Assembly: GCA_014534425.1 (NCBI GenBank)
Contig: JACVRN010000006.1
Coordinates: forward strand, 1 to 64,000
Length of the DNA stretch: 64,000 nt
Source of the DNA: Pyrinomonadaceae bacterium
GTDB lineage: Bacteria; Acidobacteriota; Blastocatellia; Pyrinomonadales; Pyrinomonadaceae
Direction of reading: 5' to 3'
Each line of letters opens with the position of its first letter. Within the stretch, counting starts at the first letter, position 1. A program made the translations under genes and the position numbers. The notes below the pieces were generated by a model that saw nothing but the letters and a program-made list of their open reading frames with translations, did not search any database and was not told where the DNA came from. Below, piece by piece: positions 37,469-45,630 of this stretch.

Positions 37469-38332
37469 ATGCAGACATTTGTGCAGAATCATTCCTCGCC
37501 CGCAGTAGTTTTTAAGAGAAGGGCCGCGTGGGACGGAATACGCCTTGAGCATTTTCGTTTCCGCGCGGGCGAGATGCCCGAACACATTCACAAGGAGCAT
37601 CTGGTTCTGGTGCCGCTCAGTGAAAACTGCAACGGCGAGATACGAACGGCGAGCGGGTTTCGCGTGCGCGCTCAAGCTAAGGGAGCCGCGTGTGTGATTC
37701 CTTCGGGCCAGGCTCTTTCGGCGCGACTCGAAGGCGAAGCGGAGCATCTTGCAATCTACCTTGAGCCGTCGCTGGTCTTTCGCGCGGCTTCCGAGTCGGG
37801 CGCTTCTTCAGCAGTCGAAGTCGTGGAGCGATGTTCTTTGAGCGACCCGATTATCAATCACGTAGGCATGGCGCTTCTGGCAGAGATGGATTCGGAAGGG
37901 TTGAGCGGGCGGCTCTACGCAGAATCGCTGGCAAACGTGCTGGCGGTTCACCTACTGAGGCATTACACGGTGGCAGAGAGTCGCGCGCAAAAGTTTACGG
38001 GCGGTCTGTCCGGGCATCGCTTGCGCGCCGTGATGGATTTCATAGCCGAAAATTACGAGCAGGATTTGAGCTTGACGGAACTGGCGCACGTTGCCGGAAT
38101 GAGTACCTTCCACTTCGCGCGCGAATTCAAGAGAGCTACCGGCACCACGCCGCACCAGTACCTTATAAAGTTTCGCGTAGAGCGCGCCAAGGCTCTGTTA
38201 GTCGAAAGCGAAATACCGCTTGTAGAGGTAGGCTTTCGCTCAGGCTTCAGCCACCAGAGCCACTTTAGCCGTCTCTTTCGCAGGCTGACGGGCACGACGC
38301 CGCTCTCCTATCGCCTTATGTTTCAGTCGTAG
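37469..38332 (+). CDS. AraC-family transcriptional regulator
   Basis: A 287-residue activator. The N-terminal cupin-like sensor part contains FRFRAGEMPEHIHKEHLVLVPLS. Two helix-turn-helix units occupy about residues 185-285: DLSLTELAHVAGMSTFHFAREFKRATGTTPHQYLIKFRVERAKALL and EVGFRSGFSHQSHFSRLFRRLTGTTPLSYR. A typical AraC/XylS protein. No neighbouring sugar genes point to an inducer. It follows the TetR gene. Confidence 0.9.
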   Translation: MQTFVQNHSSPAVVFKRRAAWDGIRLEHFRFRAGEMPEHIHKEHLVLVPLSENCNGEIRTASGFRVRAQAKGAACVIPSGQALSARLEGEAEHLAIYLEPSLVFRAASESGASSAVEVVERCSLSDPIINHVGMALLAEMDSEGLSGRLYAESLANVLAVHLLRHYTVAESRAQKFTGGLSGHRLRAVMDFIAENYEQDLSLTELAHVAGMSTFHFAREFKRATGTTPHQYLIKFRVERAKALLVESEIPLVEVGFRSGFSHQSHFSRLFRRLTGTTPLSYRLMFQS

Positions 38333-38446
38333 TTGAAATCTAGTAGCAAGATTAGTCAACGCTTAGCAATAACTGGAAAGACCGAAAACGGCAGTCGCCT
38401 TTATCCTGTTGCCATAAATTCCAAACAGGAATGGGGGAAGGCGACA

Positions 38447-39178
38447 ATGAAAAAGAGATTAGTTCTGGCGGGCTTTTTGCTGATGCTCTCCTCGGTTGCG
38501 GCTCTGGCCCAGGCGGGCTTGGCGAGCGCAGACGAGATAATCAAGCGCGGCAATCAATTCTACTCGCGCGGCGAGTATGAAGCGGCCATCAAAGAGTACA
38601 GCAGAGTTCCGCAAGGGAAGACAGAGGCTTACGCGCAGTCGCTCTACAACACGGGTGTCTGCTATTTCGAGCTTGGCCGAACCGAAGACGCCATCAAAGA
38701 GTACAAACGAGCAATTGAAGTGCGTGCGGGCAATTACCCGAAGGCGCTTTATGCGCTGGGCGTCGCGCTGGAGGTTTCAAGAAGGCTGGACGAAGCGGGC
38801 GAGGCTTACAGGCAAGCCATAGCTCAGTCCGATGGCAAGTACACTGAAGCAGGGTTCGCCGTTGCTCATTACAGGCTGGCGCTTCTGGCAGGGCGCGAAG
38901 GCGCTTACGAGAAGGCCATCAATCTTTTCAGAGAGACGATTGCGCGCTCAAAGGAGAGGTTTCCGGCGGGGCATAACAACCTGGGAGTGATGCTGGCGCT
39001 CGCTGGCCGCGTACAGGAGGCCGAGCGCGAGTTCGAGATTGCGCTCAGGCAGGCGTCGGATGGTTTTGAAGATGCCTCTTACAATCTGAAGCTCTGCCGC
39101 TCTCTGATGATGAAAGACGAGGCAATCGCGTCCGCCTCCATGAAGGTTGCAGATGCGACTTTCGTTCTGACCAAATAA
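38447..39178 (+). CDS. Secreted tetratricopeptide-repeat protein
   Basis: A 243-residue exported protein; the start at 38447 gives the signal peptide MKKRLVLAGFLLMLSSVAALAQ. About five TPR units follow, e.g. ADEIIKRGNQFYSRGEYEAAIKEYSRV, SLYNTGVCYFELGRTEDAIKEYKRAI and HNNLGVMLALAGRVQEAEREFEIAL. TPR proteins of this size usually act as scaffolds in the periplasm. Function beyond binding is not visible. GGGGGAAGG lies before the ATG. Confidence 0.82.
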   Translation: MKKRLVLAGFLLMLSSVAALAQAGLASADEIIKRGNQFYSRGEYEAAIKEYSRVPQGKTEAYAQSLYNTGVCYFELGRTEDAIKEYKRAIEVRAGNYPKALYALGVALEVSRRLDEAGEAYRQAIAQSDGKYTEAGFAVAHYRLALLAGREGAYEKAINLFRETIARSKERFPAGHNNLGVMLALAGRVQEAEREFEIALRQASDGFEDASYNLKLCRSLMMKDEAIASASMKVADATFVLTK

Positions 39179-39201
39179 GCTGCAAGAGAGGATGAATGCT
39201 C

Positions 39202-39657
39202 ATGGAGACAAAGCCGCTCGATGTAATCGCCATTCTTAAGCTTTACGAATTGAGAAGCGAGAAGCTGATGCGCGAGGCTCGCGCGTGGTTCTTCACGGAG
39301 TTCACGCCGCAAAGCGGCAAAGACATAGTCCGGCTTCTGTTGAGCAGCGAGCGCGAGAGCGCCTTTTATAGAATGGTAGTCTCGCACTGGGATGTAGCGG
39401 CCTCCTTCGTCAACAACGGCGGGATTGACGAGAAGCTTTTCCTTGAAGGCAACACGGAACACCTGGCTGTCTTCGCCAAGCTACAGCCCTTCATCAACGA
39501 GGTCAGGGAAACCATCGGCGAGCCGGACTACCTGTCGCAACTGGAGCGCCTTGTGATGCGAGTGCCGAACATAGAAAAGAAGCTTGAGAATCGCAGAAGG
39601 CTTCTGGAGCGCTGGGCGCAAAGTCGTGAAGCACCCGAAGAGAGCGGAAGAAAATAG
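39202..39657 (+). CDS. Conserved hypothetical protein (DUF4760-like)
   Basis: A 151-residue soluble, helix-rich protein. The ATG at 39202 sits nine bases after GAGAGGA; an ATG two codons earlier is too close to that site. Conserved-looking blocks are LYELRSEKLMREARAWFFTEFTPQSGKDI, FYRMVVSHWDVAASFVNNGGIDEKLFLEGN and AVFAKLQPFI, which I associate with uncharacterised acidobacterial proteins resembling DUF4760. No enzyme motif. It converges on the P450 gene. Confidence 0.65.
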   Translation: METKPLDVIAILKLYELRSEKLMREARAWFFTEFTPQSGKDIVRLLLSSERESAFYRMVVSHWDVAASFVNNGGIDEKLFLEGNTEHLAVFAKLQPFINEVRETIGEPDYLSQLERLVMRVPNIEKKLENRRRLLERWAQSREAPEESGRK

Positions 39658-39678
39658 CAGGGCTTACATAATTTAATT

Positions 39679-39710
39679 GTAGGGGCAGGGGACAAGTCCT
39701 CTGCCCCTAC
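39679..39710. terminator. Bidirectional hairpin between convergent genes
   Basis: GTAGGGGCAGGGGAC and GTCCTCTGCCCCTAC form a near-continuous 15-bp stem with one G-U pair around AA. It overlaps the P450 stop codon and can serve both strands; T runs are weak. Confidence 0.65.
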
Positions 39711-41074
39711 TTTCGCCGCTCCAATGTCATTCGCATTCCGTGTTTGGGTCTGAGCGTGACCATGGGCTGCGTTTCTACGGGATGGCCCGGCGCAAGCCGC
39801 ATGCGCCAGGTGCGCGCGAGGGTGGCTATGACCAGAATGCCCTCCATCCAGGCGAAGCCCTCGCCTATGCAGCGACGCGGGCCGCCGCCGAAAGGAAAGT
39901 AAGAGAACTGCGGGCGCGCTTCCTTTTCTTCGGGCGTCCAGCGCTCAGGGTCAAAGCGCGAAGGCTCCGGGAAATAGCGCTCGTTACGGTGCATCACGTA
40001 CGGACTCATGACGACTATGGAACCCGCAGGTATGCGAAACCCTCCGACCTCGTAATCCTTCAACGCGCGACGACCGAGTATCCAGGCCGGAGGATAAAGT
40101 CGCATCGATTCGGCCAGCACCATCTCGGTGTAACGCAGGCTCGGCAGGTCTTCAACCGCAGGCGGTCTATCATTAAGCACAGCATCAAGCTCCGCGTGAA
40201 GCTTTGCTTCGACCTCCGGGTGTTGCGACAGCAGATACCACGTCCAGGTCAGGGCGTTGGCGGTCGTCTCGTGTCCTGCCAGAAAGATTGTCATGCACTC
40301 GTCGCGCAACTGCTCGTCGGACATGCCCGCGCCATCTTCCTCTTCGTCCTGCGCCATGATAAGCATGGAAAGCAGGTCGCCACGGCCTTCGCGGCTCGCG
40401 CGCCGCTCGTTAATCATGCGGTAGATGATAGCGTCCAGACGCGCCCGCGCCTGTTGAAAGCGGCGCGTTGCGGGCAGGGGCAGCTTATCCAGCAACTCCG
40501 CAAACGGCAGCATGAAGCGCGTGAAGGATTCCATAGTCGCCGTCAAAGCCGCTCGCACTTCTTCCGCCTCGGCTTCGGTCTCAGTACCGAAGAGAGTCTT
40601 GCCCACGATTGCCAGCGTCAGGTGCATCATCTCCTGCGCTATGTCCAGTGTTTGATTGTCATGCCATCGCTCGCGCTCCATACGCAGAGCGTAATCAACC
40701 ATCATGGAGGCATAGGCGGCTATGCGCTGTTTGTGAAAAGCCGGTTGAGCTAAGCGACGCTGGCGACGATGAAGCGGCGGCTCGCTCGTCAGGAGTCCTT
40801 CGCCCAGGAGGCGCTTTGCGCGTTGAAGCCCACGGCCTTTCATGAAATCCGCGTTGTGTGTCACCAGCACGTCCTTGATGTAGTCCGGGTGATTAAGAAT
40901 TACGTAGTCCTGCGTCCCGTTCGTAAAGCGCGCCACGTCTCCGTAGCGACGCGCCACGCCCGTCAAAAACTCCAGGGGGTCGCGGCTGAATGCGAGCAAC
41001 TGTAGTCCGGGAATAAAACTCTTCGGGCCGGGCGGGGAAGTCTGCGCGCTCATAACTTTCTCTTCGGCTTTCAT
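39707..41074 (-). CDS. Cytochrome P450
   Basis: A 455-residue haem monooxygenase, soluble (no N-terminal anchor). The oxygen-activation motif AGHETT is at 266-271, the ExxR pair at Glu322/Arg325, and the haem loop [12 protein letters not shown] has the axial Cys402. The length, [10 protein letters not shown] start and [27 protein letters not shown] resemble bacterial CYP4/CYP102-like lipid hydroxylases, but substrate cannot be fixed. Its ATG overlaps the stop of the upstream acyl-CoA dehydrogenase (ATGA), so the two are translationally coupled. No dedicated ferredoxin or reductase gene lies in the window. Confidence 0.94.
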   Translation of the reverse strand: MKAEEKVMSAQTSPPGPKSFIPGLQLLAFSRDPLEFLTGVARRYGDVARFTNGTQDYVILNHPDYIKDVLVTHNADFMKGRGLQRAKRLLGEGLLTSEPPLHRRQRRLAQPAFHKQRIAAYASMMVDYALRMERERWHDNQTLDIAQEMMHLTLAIVGKTLFGTETEAEAEEVRAALTATMESFTRFMLPFAELLDKLPLPATRRFQQARARLDAIIYRMINERRASREGRGDLLSMLIMAQDEEEDGAGMSDEQLRDECMTIFLAGHETTANALTWTWYLLSQHPEVEAKLHAELDAVLNDRPPAVEDLPSLRYTEMVLAESMRLYPPAWILGRRALKDYEVGGFRIPAGSIVVMSPYVMHRNERYFPEPSRFDPERWTPEEKEARPQFSYFPFGGGPRRCIGEGFAWMEGILVIATLARTWRMRLAPGHPVETQPMVTLRPKHGMRMTLERRK

Positions 41075-42840
41075 AGATGATAACGGCCCGCTCGTATGAG
41101 CGAGTCGCTGATGCGACGGCGTGCGGCGACCGTGTTGTAGGTCGTGTGGCTGGTGAGCCGTCGAACGCTGTTAAGAAGATGGTCGAGTTCTTCAGTTTTT
41201 GCCAGCGCAGCCGCGACCTGTCTTGCCGAATGTTCCATGCGGTCGGCAGCATCGCTGGCGTAGACGCGAGTGATGTCTATGGGAATTGTCGCGGCAGCCT
41301 CGCCCTTCGCGCCAATCAACTTCTCGGTTCTGAGAATCGCGCTCTCTAAAGCGTAAACCTCTATGATGATGTCTGCTATGTGGCCCAGCACTTCCTGCTC
41401 ATTCGCAATCGCATCATTGTAAGTCGCTCGCGCGCGACCGAGCGTGAACGCAACGAGCCGCTTGGCGCGAGAGAGCATGTCGCGCTCTGCGGAAAAGTGA
41501 GTCTCAATCGTCTTCGCCAAGTCCTGCGAGTCCTCAAGGGCGCGGCGAGCGGTTTCTTTCGTGAAGAGTTGCGCGGTCTGCGGGTTCTTCAGGAGGCGCG
41601 TAGGAATGATGAGCCGGTTAATCTCGTTGGTGCCTTCGTATATGCGAGTGATGCGCGCGTCGCGGTAGGCGCGCTCGGCTGGGAACTCTTTGGAATAACC
41701 GTAGCCGCCGTAGACCTGTAGCGCTTCGTCCACCACAAACGCCTGCGCCTCGCTCGTCCAGACTTTATTGATGGAGCATTCGACGGCGAAGCCCTCTATG
41801 GCTTTGAGCACACGCGCGGTCTCTTCAGGCGGAATGCTGGCGAGCGCCCTGTCTACATCTCCGAGCGTGCGATAGACCATTGCGTCGCCCACGAAGCAGC
41901 GCACGGCCATCTCGCCAAGCTTCTGCCGTATCATTCCGAACTCGCTGATGGCGCGACCAAATTGATGACGCTCGACGCTGTACTTGATGGCGCGCGACAA
42001 AGCCTGCTTGGCAGAGCCTATGTTGCGCGTGCCGAGTTTAAGACGCCCAAGGTTCAGTATGTTGAAAGCCACCTTGTGACCTTCGCCAACACGACCCAGC
42101 ACGTTCTCTACGGGCACGCGCACGTTCTCAAGTATGAGCGCCGTCGTCGAAGAGCCGTCAAGGCCGAGCTTAGGCTCTTCGCGCCCGCTCACCACGCCCA
42201 TCTCGCGCTCGACTATGAAGGCCGTGAAGCGCTCGCCGTCGACTTTGGCAAAGATGGTGAAGACATCCGCGAAGCCGCCGTTGGTAATCCACATCTTCTG
42301 GCCGTTCAAGATGTAGTGCTTTCGGTCTTCGCTCAAGGTAGCGCGCGAGCGGGCGGCCAGGGCGTCCGAGCCTGAGCCAGGCTCGGTCAAAGCGTAAGCC
42401 GCAACCCATTCGCCGGAAGCAAGACGCGGCAGGTATCGTGCCTTCTGCTCGTCGTTGCCGAAGTATATGAGCGGGAACGTGCCTATGGCCGTGTGCGCGC
42501 CCAGGGAGCCAGCGAAAGACGGCATGACGCCGATTTGCTCGCTGACGTACGCGGAGCTTACCTTGTCCAGCCCCAAACCGCCGTAAGCTTCCGGCACATC
42601 CACGCGAAGCAGGTCAAGCTCGCCAGCCTTCAACAGTAGTTCGCGCGTCAGCGCCCAGTCCTTGTTATAAATACGTTCTTCGTGCGGCAGGACTTCCGTA
42701 CGCATGAAATCTTCAGCGATACGCCCGAACATCTGCTGCGCGGGCGAGAGGTCTTCGCGCGTGAAGACTTCTTCGGCGCTTACATCTGCGGTTAAAAACT
42801 GGCCGCCCTCTGATTCAATGGCGTCTGTTCTGGCTGACAT
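41071..42840 (-). CDS. Acyl-CoA dehydrogenase, very-long-chain (VLCAD/ACAD9) type
   Basis: A 589-residue FAD enzyme that introduces the alpha-beta double bond in long acyl-CoAs. The core has [50 protein letters not shown] and the catalytic Glu in [15 protein letters not shown]. The C-terminal extension of about 180 residues is the part that marks VLCAD-type enzymes. Coupled to the P450 through an ATGA overlap. It is divergent from the tetR-etf operon; a TetR-type operator lies in the 148-base gap. Confidence 0.93.
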   Translation of the reverse strand: MSARTDAIESEGGQFLTADVSAEEVFTREDLSPAQQMFGRIAEDFMRTEVLPHEERIYNKDWALTRELLLKAGELDLLRVDVPEAYGGLGLDKVSSAYVSEQIGVMPSFAGSLGAHTAIGTFPLIYFGNDEQKARYLPRLASGEWVAAYALTEPGSGSDALAARSRATLSEDRKHYILNGQKMWITNGGFADVFTIFAKVDGERFTAFIVEREMGVVSGREEPKLGLDGSSTTALILENVRVPVENVLGRVGEGHKVAFNILNLGRLKLGTRNIGSAKQALSRAIKYSVERHQFGRAISEFGMIRQKLGEMAVRCFVGDAMVYRTLGDVDRALASIPPEETARVLKAIEGFAVECSINKVWTSEAQAFVVDEALQVYGGYGYSKEFPAERAYRDARITRIYEGTNEINRLIIPTRLLKNPQTAQLFTKETARRALEDSQDLAKTIETHFSAERDMLSRAKRLVAFTLGRARATYNDAIANEQEVLGHIADIIIEVYALESAILRTEKLIGAKGEAAATIPIDITRVYASDAADRMEHSARQVAAALAKTEELDHLLNSVRRLTSHTTYNTVAARRRISDSLIRAGRYHL

Positions 42841-42912
42841 AATCTTTCGGAAGTTGAGAGCCGAAGTTCAATTTGTTGACGGCGAGACTGCTTCGGATGT
42901 ATAACAGCAACC

Positions 42913-42928
42913 TACCGGACGGTCGGTA
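42913..42928. promoter_or_regulatory. TetR-type operator between divergent lipid genes
   Basis: TACCG-N6-CGGTA, in the wider context CCTACCGGACGGTCGG. It resembles sites bound by TetR-family repressors of fatty-acid degradation (PsrA/KstR2-like). Placed 72 bases upstream of the acyl-CoA dehydrogenase start and 60 bases upstream of tetR, so it could control both directions. Confidence 0.55.
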
Positions 42929-42988
42929 AAATAGCATCCCGGCGGCTCGACCGACAAGCCACACGCAAACTGTTTAAGAAGACGAAGG

Positions 42989-43627
42989 ATGAAGGCTCAG
43001 AAAAAATCGGCTCCGAATAACGAGCGCCTGGCGGAAATTTATCGCACGGCGGCCCAGATAATATTACGCAAGGGATACGACGCCACTTCCGTCAACGACA
43101 TAGCCAACGCGCTCGGCATGACGAAGGCTGGGCTTTACCACTACATAAGCGGGAAGAAGGAACTGCTCTTCGACATCATGAATTTCGGGTTGGACGAGTT
43201 AGACGAAGAGGTCGCTATTCCGGCGAAGGCTATACCGGATGCAGAGGCGCGCCTGCGCTTTCTGATAGCCAGCCACGCGCAGCTTGTGACCAGAGGACAG
43301 GGAGCAATCACCATCCTCGTTGACGAAGTGACGGCGCTCACGCCCGCTCAATGCAGAAAAATCACTCGCCGTAAACGCGAATACTTCGATTACCTGCGCG
43401 ACCTGCTGGACGAGCTTAAGGCCGACGGAAGGTTGCAGGACGTGGACACGAGCGCGGCGACCTTCTGTCTTCTGGGAATGATTAACTGGTTGTCGCGCTG
43501 GTTCCGTCAGGGCGGCCCCCTGACGGCGGAACAGGTTGCCTCGGAGATAGTCAAGATAGCCCTTGGCGGATTGCTGCGCCCGGAATCGCGCGCAGCCCAG
43601 AGAGGCTTGCAGGTAGTCAAAAGCTAA
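42989..43627 (+). CDS. TetR-family regulator of the acyl-CoA operon
   Basis: A 212-residue repressor with an N-terminal helix-turn-helix (about 14-60: IYRTAAQIILRKGYDATSVNDIANALGMTKAGLYHYISGKKELLFDIM) and a KstR2/FadR-like C-terminal ligand domain (DVDTSAATFCLLGMINWLSRWFRQGGPLTAEQVASEIVKIALGGL). This class is released from DNA by acyl-CoAs. It is the first gene of the long rightward operon, 24 bases before etfB, which supports local control of the whole cluster. Confidence 0.9.
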   Translation: MKAQKKSAPNNERLAEIYRTAAQIILRKGYDATSVNDIANALGMTKAGLYHYISGKKELLFDIMNFGLDELDEEVAIPAKAIPDAEARLRFLIASHAQLVTRGQGAITILVDEVTALTPAQCRKITRRKREYFDYLRDLLDELKADGRLQDVDTSAATFCLLGMINWLSRWFRQGGPLTAEQVASEIVKIALGGLLRPESRAAQRGLQVVKS

Positions 43628-43651
43628 AATCCAAAATCCCTTGATTCCCAC

Positions 43652-44458
43652 ATGAACATACTCGTTTGTCTGAAGCAGATTCTTGATCCTGAGATTCCGG
43701 CGCGAGACTTTCGCATTGACGCAGCAAAGCGCCTGGCGGAGCAAGGCTCTGCGAATCTGGTCACGAACATCTTCTGCGAGAACGCGCTCGAAACGGCTTT
43801 GCAGTTTCGAGAGAGAATAGGCGGCGCGAAGATAACAGTGCTTTCTTACGGTCAGCCTTCTGCGGAAGATTCACTTCGCAAGGCGCTGGCTATGAAAGCT
43901 GACCAGGCGGCGCTCGTCACTAATGATGGAAACAATAATCCTGACTCTCTGACAAACGCGCGCGTGCTGGCCGCAGCCATACGCAAGCTTGGCACGTTCG
44001 ACCTTGTTATGACCGGACGCGAGGCTGGCGACTGGGGCGCGGGCCAAACGGGCGCGCTGATTGCGGAGGAACTTGGGCTGCCCTGCGTCTCTTTCGTAGA
44101 CACCATAGAATCCGTGAACGGCAAGCTGAGGCTCAAGCGACAGACCGACACCGGATGGGAAGTCTTAGAAGCTGTGCCTCCGGTTGTCGTCACCATCACC
44201 AACGACGAGCACAACGTTCCGCGCATCCCCAAGGTGCGCGACGTGATGATGTCCTATCGCCAGCCTTTGACTAAATGGACGCTCGAAGATTTGGGCATAG
44301 ACGTGAGCGAGGCACGCGCCGGTAACACTTACTACGAGGTGGCAGAACTTTTCATCCCGCAGAAGGAGACTGCTTGCGAGTTCGTGACCGGCGACACGCT
44401 GGATGAAAAAGTCGAAGCCTTCGCACGCCGCATAGTCGAAGTCACGGGAGCAATGTAA
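43652..44458 (+). CDS. etfB: Electron transfer flavoprotein beta subunit
   Basis: A 268-residue AMP-binding subunit of ETF, which takes electrons from acyl-CoA dehydrogenases. It begins MNILVCLKQILDPEIPARDFRID and has the family block VMTGREAGDWGAGQTGALIAEELGLP, with the recognition-loop region around SVNGKLRLKRQTDTGWEVLEAVPPVVVTI. Full length for the family. No Shine-Dalgarno is obvious before the ATG. A heptamer-array repeat separates it from etfA. Confidence 0.95.
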   Translation: MNILVCLKQILDPEIPARDFRIDAAKRLAEQGSANLVTNIFCENALETALQFRERIGGAKITVLSYGQPSAEDSLRKALAMKADQAALVTNDGNNNPDSLTNARVLAAAIRKLGTFDLVMTGREAGDWGAGQTGALIAEELGLPCVSFVDTIESVNGKLRLKRQTDTGWEVLEAVPPVVVTITNDEHNVPRIPKVRDVMMSYRQPLTKWTLEDLGIDVSEARAGNTYYEVAELFIPQKETACEFVTGDTLDEKVEAFARRIVEVTGAM

Positions 44459-44466
44459 AAGCAGAC

Positions 44467-44532
44467 AGCTTTCAGCAATCAGCTATCATGTAAAAGCTAA
44501 AGCTGACTGCTGAAGGCTGATTGCTGATAGCT
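44467..44532. repeat. Heptamer-array inverted repeat, copy A3
   Basis: A left arm at 44467-44488 and right arm at 44511-44532 pair over 22 positions with a few mismatches. The right arm shows the NNGCTGA heptamer series. It ends five bases before the etfA start codon and replaces the expected ribosome binding site. Confidence 0.85.
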
Positions 44533-44537
44533 ATCTT

Positions 44538-45512
44538 ATGAATGACGTTCTCATCTGTTTATTCTCTTCGGCAGGATTTGATAAGGCGGCGCAGGGGCTT
44601 GCGGGCGCAGGCCGACGATTGGCCGACGAACTCGGCGGGCAGTTGCGCGCCGTTATTCTTGGCTCTGAGGCAGAGTCGCTTGCGCTGGAAATTGCGCGCG
44701 TGAGTGATGCTGTTACTGTGGCAGACCAGGCAGAACTGGCCGAGTACCAGCCTGAGACATGCCTGAATGCGCTTGTAGAGTTGTGCGGTGAAGCGCTGGA
44801 GGCCCGCGCCGTGCTTCTGGCTAACGACACGTACAGCCAAGAGATTGCGCCGCGTCTAGCTTATCGTCTTGGTGGAAGCGCCGTGGGCGATGGCGTTGAA
44901 GTGAGCGCCCGTGGCGAACACTTGCGCGTCAGCCGACAGGTTTACGGCGGCAAGGCGCAAGCCGTAATCGAATTGAAGCGGCGGCCCGCAGTCGTGTGGC
45001 TGCGCGCACGCTCGTTCGCTCCCCCCGCGCACCGCGAAACGCCAGGCGCAATCACGCGCGCCGCGCTCGATATTAAACCGGACGAGCGAACCCGAATCGT
45101 CGAGCGCAAGCGTGAAACGGGCGGCGAGGCGAGGCTTGAAGAGGCGCGCGTGATTGTCTCAGGCGGGCGCGGCATCGGCGGGCCTGAGCCTTTCGAGACG
45201 GAGTTGAAGCCTCTGGCAGAATTACTCGGAGCGCAGATGGCAGCATCGCGTGCGGCCTGCGACGCTGGATGGGTGCCGCCCACCTGGCAGATAGGACAGA
45301 CGGGCAAGAAGGTCACGCCCGATTTATATCTCGCCATAGCCATCACGGGCGCTAGCCAGCACATGGCAGGCATCTCCGAGGCCAAGACCATCGCGGCCAT
45401 CAACACAGACCCGGACGCGCCCATCTTCAAGCACTCTCGCTTCGGCATAGTAGCCGATTACCGTCAGGTCGTGCCGCTCCTGAGAGAGAAACTTGCAGCG
45501 CTACAGAAATAA
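44538..45512 (+). CDS. etfA: Electron transfer flavoprotein alpha subunit
   Basis: A 324-residue FAD-binding subunit of ETF. The C-terminal FAD domain is unmistakable: VSGGRGIGGPEPFE, LGAQMAASRAACDAGWVPPTWQIGQTGKKVTPDLYLAIAITGASQHMAGISEAKTIAAINTDPDAPIFKHSRFGIVADYRQVVPLL. With etfB it forms the soluble carrier to the membrane oxidoreductase encoded next. It is flanked by repeats on both sides, and the start codon lacks a visible Shine-Dalgarno. Confidence 0.95.
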   Translation: MNDVLICLFSSAGFDKAAQGLAGAGRRLADELGGQLRAVILGSEAESLALEIARVSDAVTVADQAELAEYQPETCLNALVELCGEALEARAVLLANDTYSQEIAPRLAYRLGGSAVGDGVEVSARGEHLRVSRQVYGGKAQAVIELKRRPAVVWLRARSFAPPAHRETPGAITRAALDIKPDERTRIVERKRETGGEARLEEARVIVSGGRGIGGPEPFETELKPLAELLGAQMAASRAACDAGWVPPTWQIGQTGKKVTPDLYLAIAITGASQHMAGISEAKTIAAINTDPDAPIFKHSRFGIVADYRQVVPLLREKLAALQK

Positions 45513-45620
45513 ATTAACAGGGATGGACAGGATAAAAGAGATTGATTCATTTGTTCATTTCTTCATTGAATCAATGAACCGATGAATCAATGATTAAATC
45601 CCTTTTCATCCTGTTTGAAT
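45512..45620. repeat. Long palindromic repeat, copy B3, with nested octamer array
   Basis: The left arm AATTAACAGGGATGGACAGG (45512 on) matches B1, and the right arm CTTTTCATCCTGTTTGAATC (from about 45602) is shortened. Between them 60 bases hold a second palindrome built of about eight-base units, TTCATTTG, TTCATTTC and TTCATTGA on the left and ATCAATGA, ACCGATGA and ATCAATGA on the right. It fills the gap between etfA and etfD, and its left edge touches the etfA stop codon. Confidence 0.85.
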
Positions 45621-45630
45621 CTGCTTTTAG

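Noticed and set aside
39740..40753. 337-codon plus-strand open frame opposite the P450
   Set aside because: Antisense of a clear P450; composition reflects the complementary strand and it has no motif.
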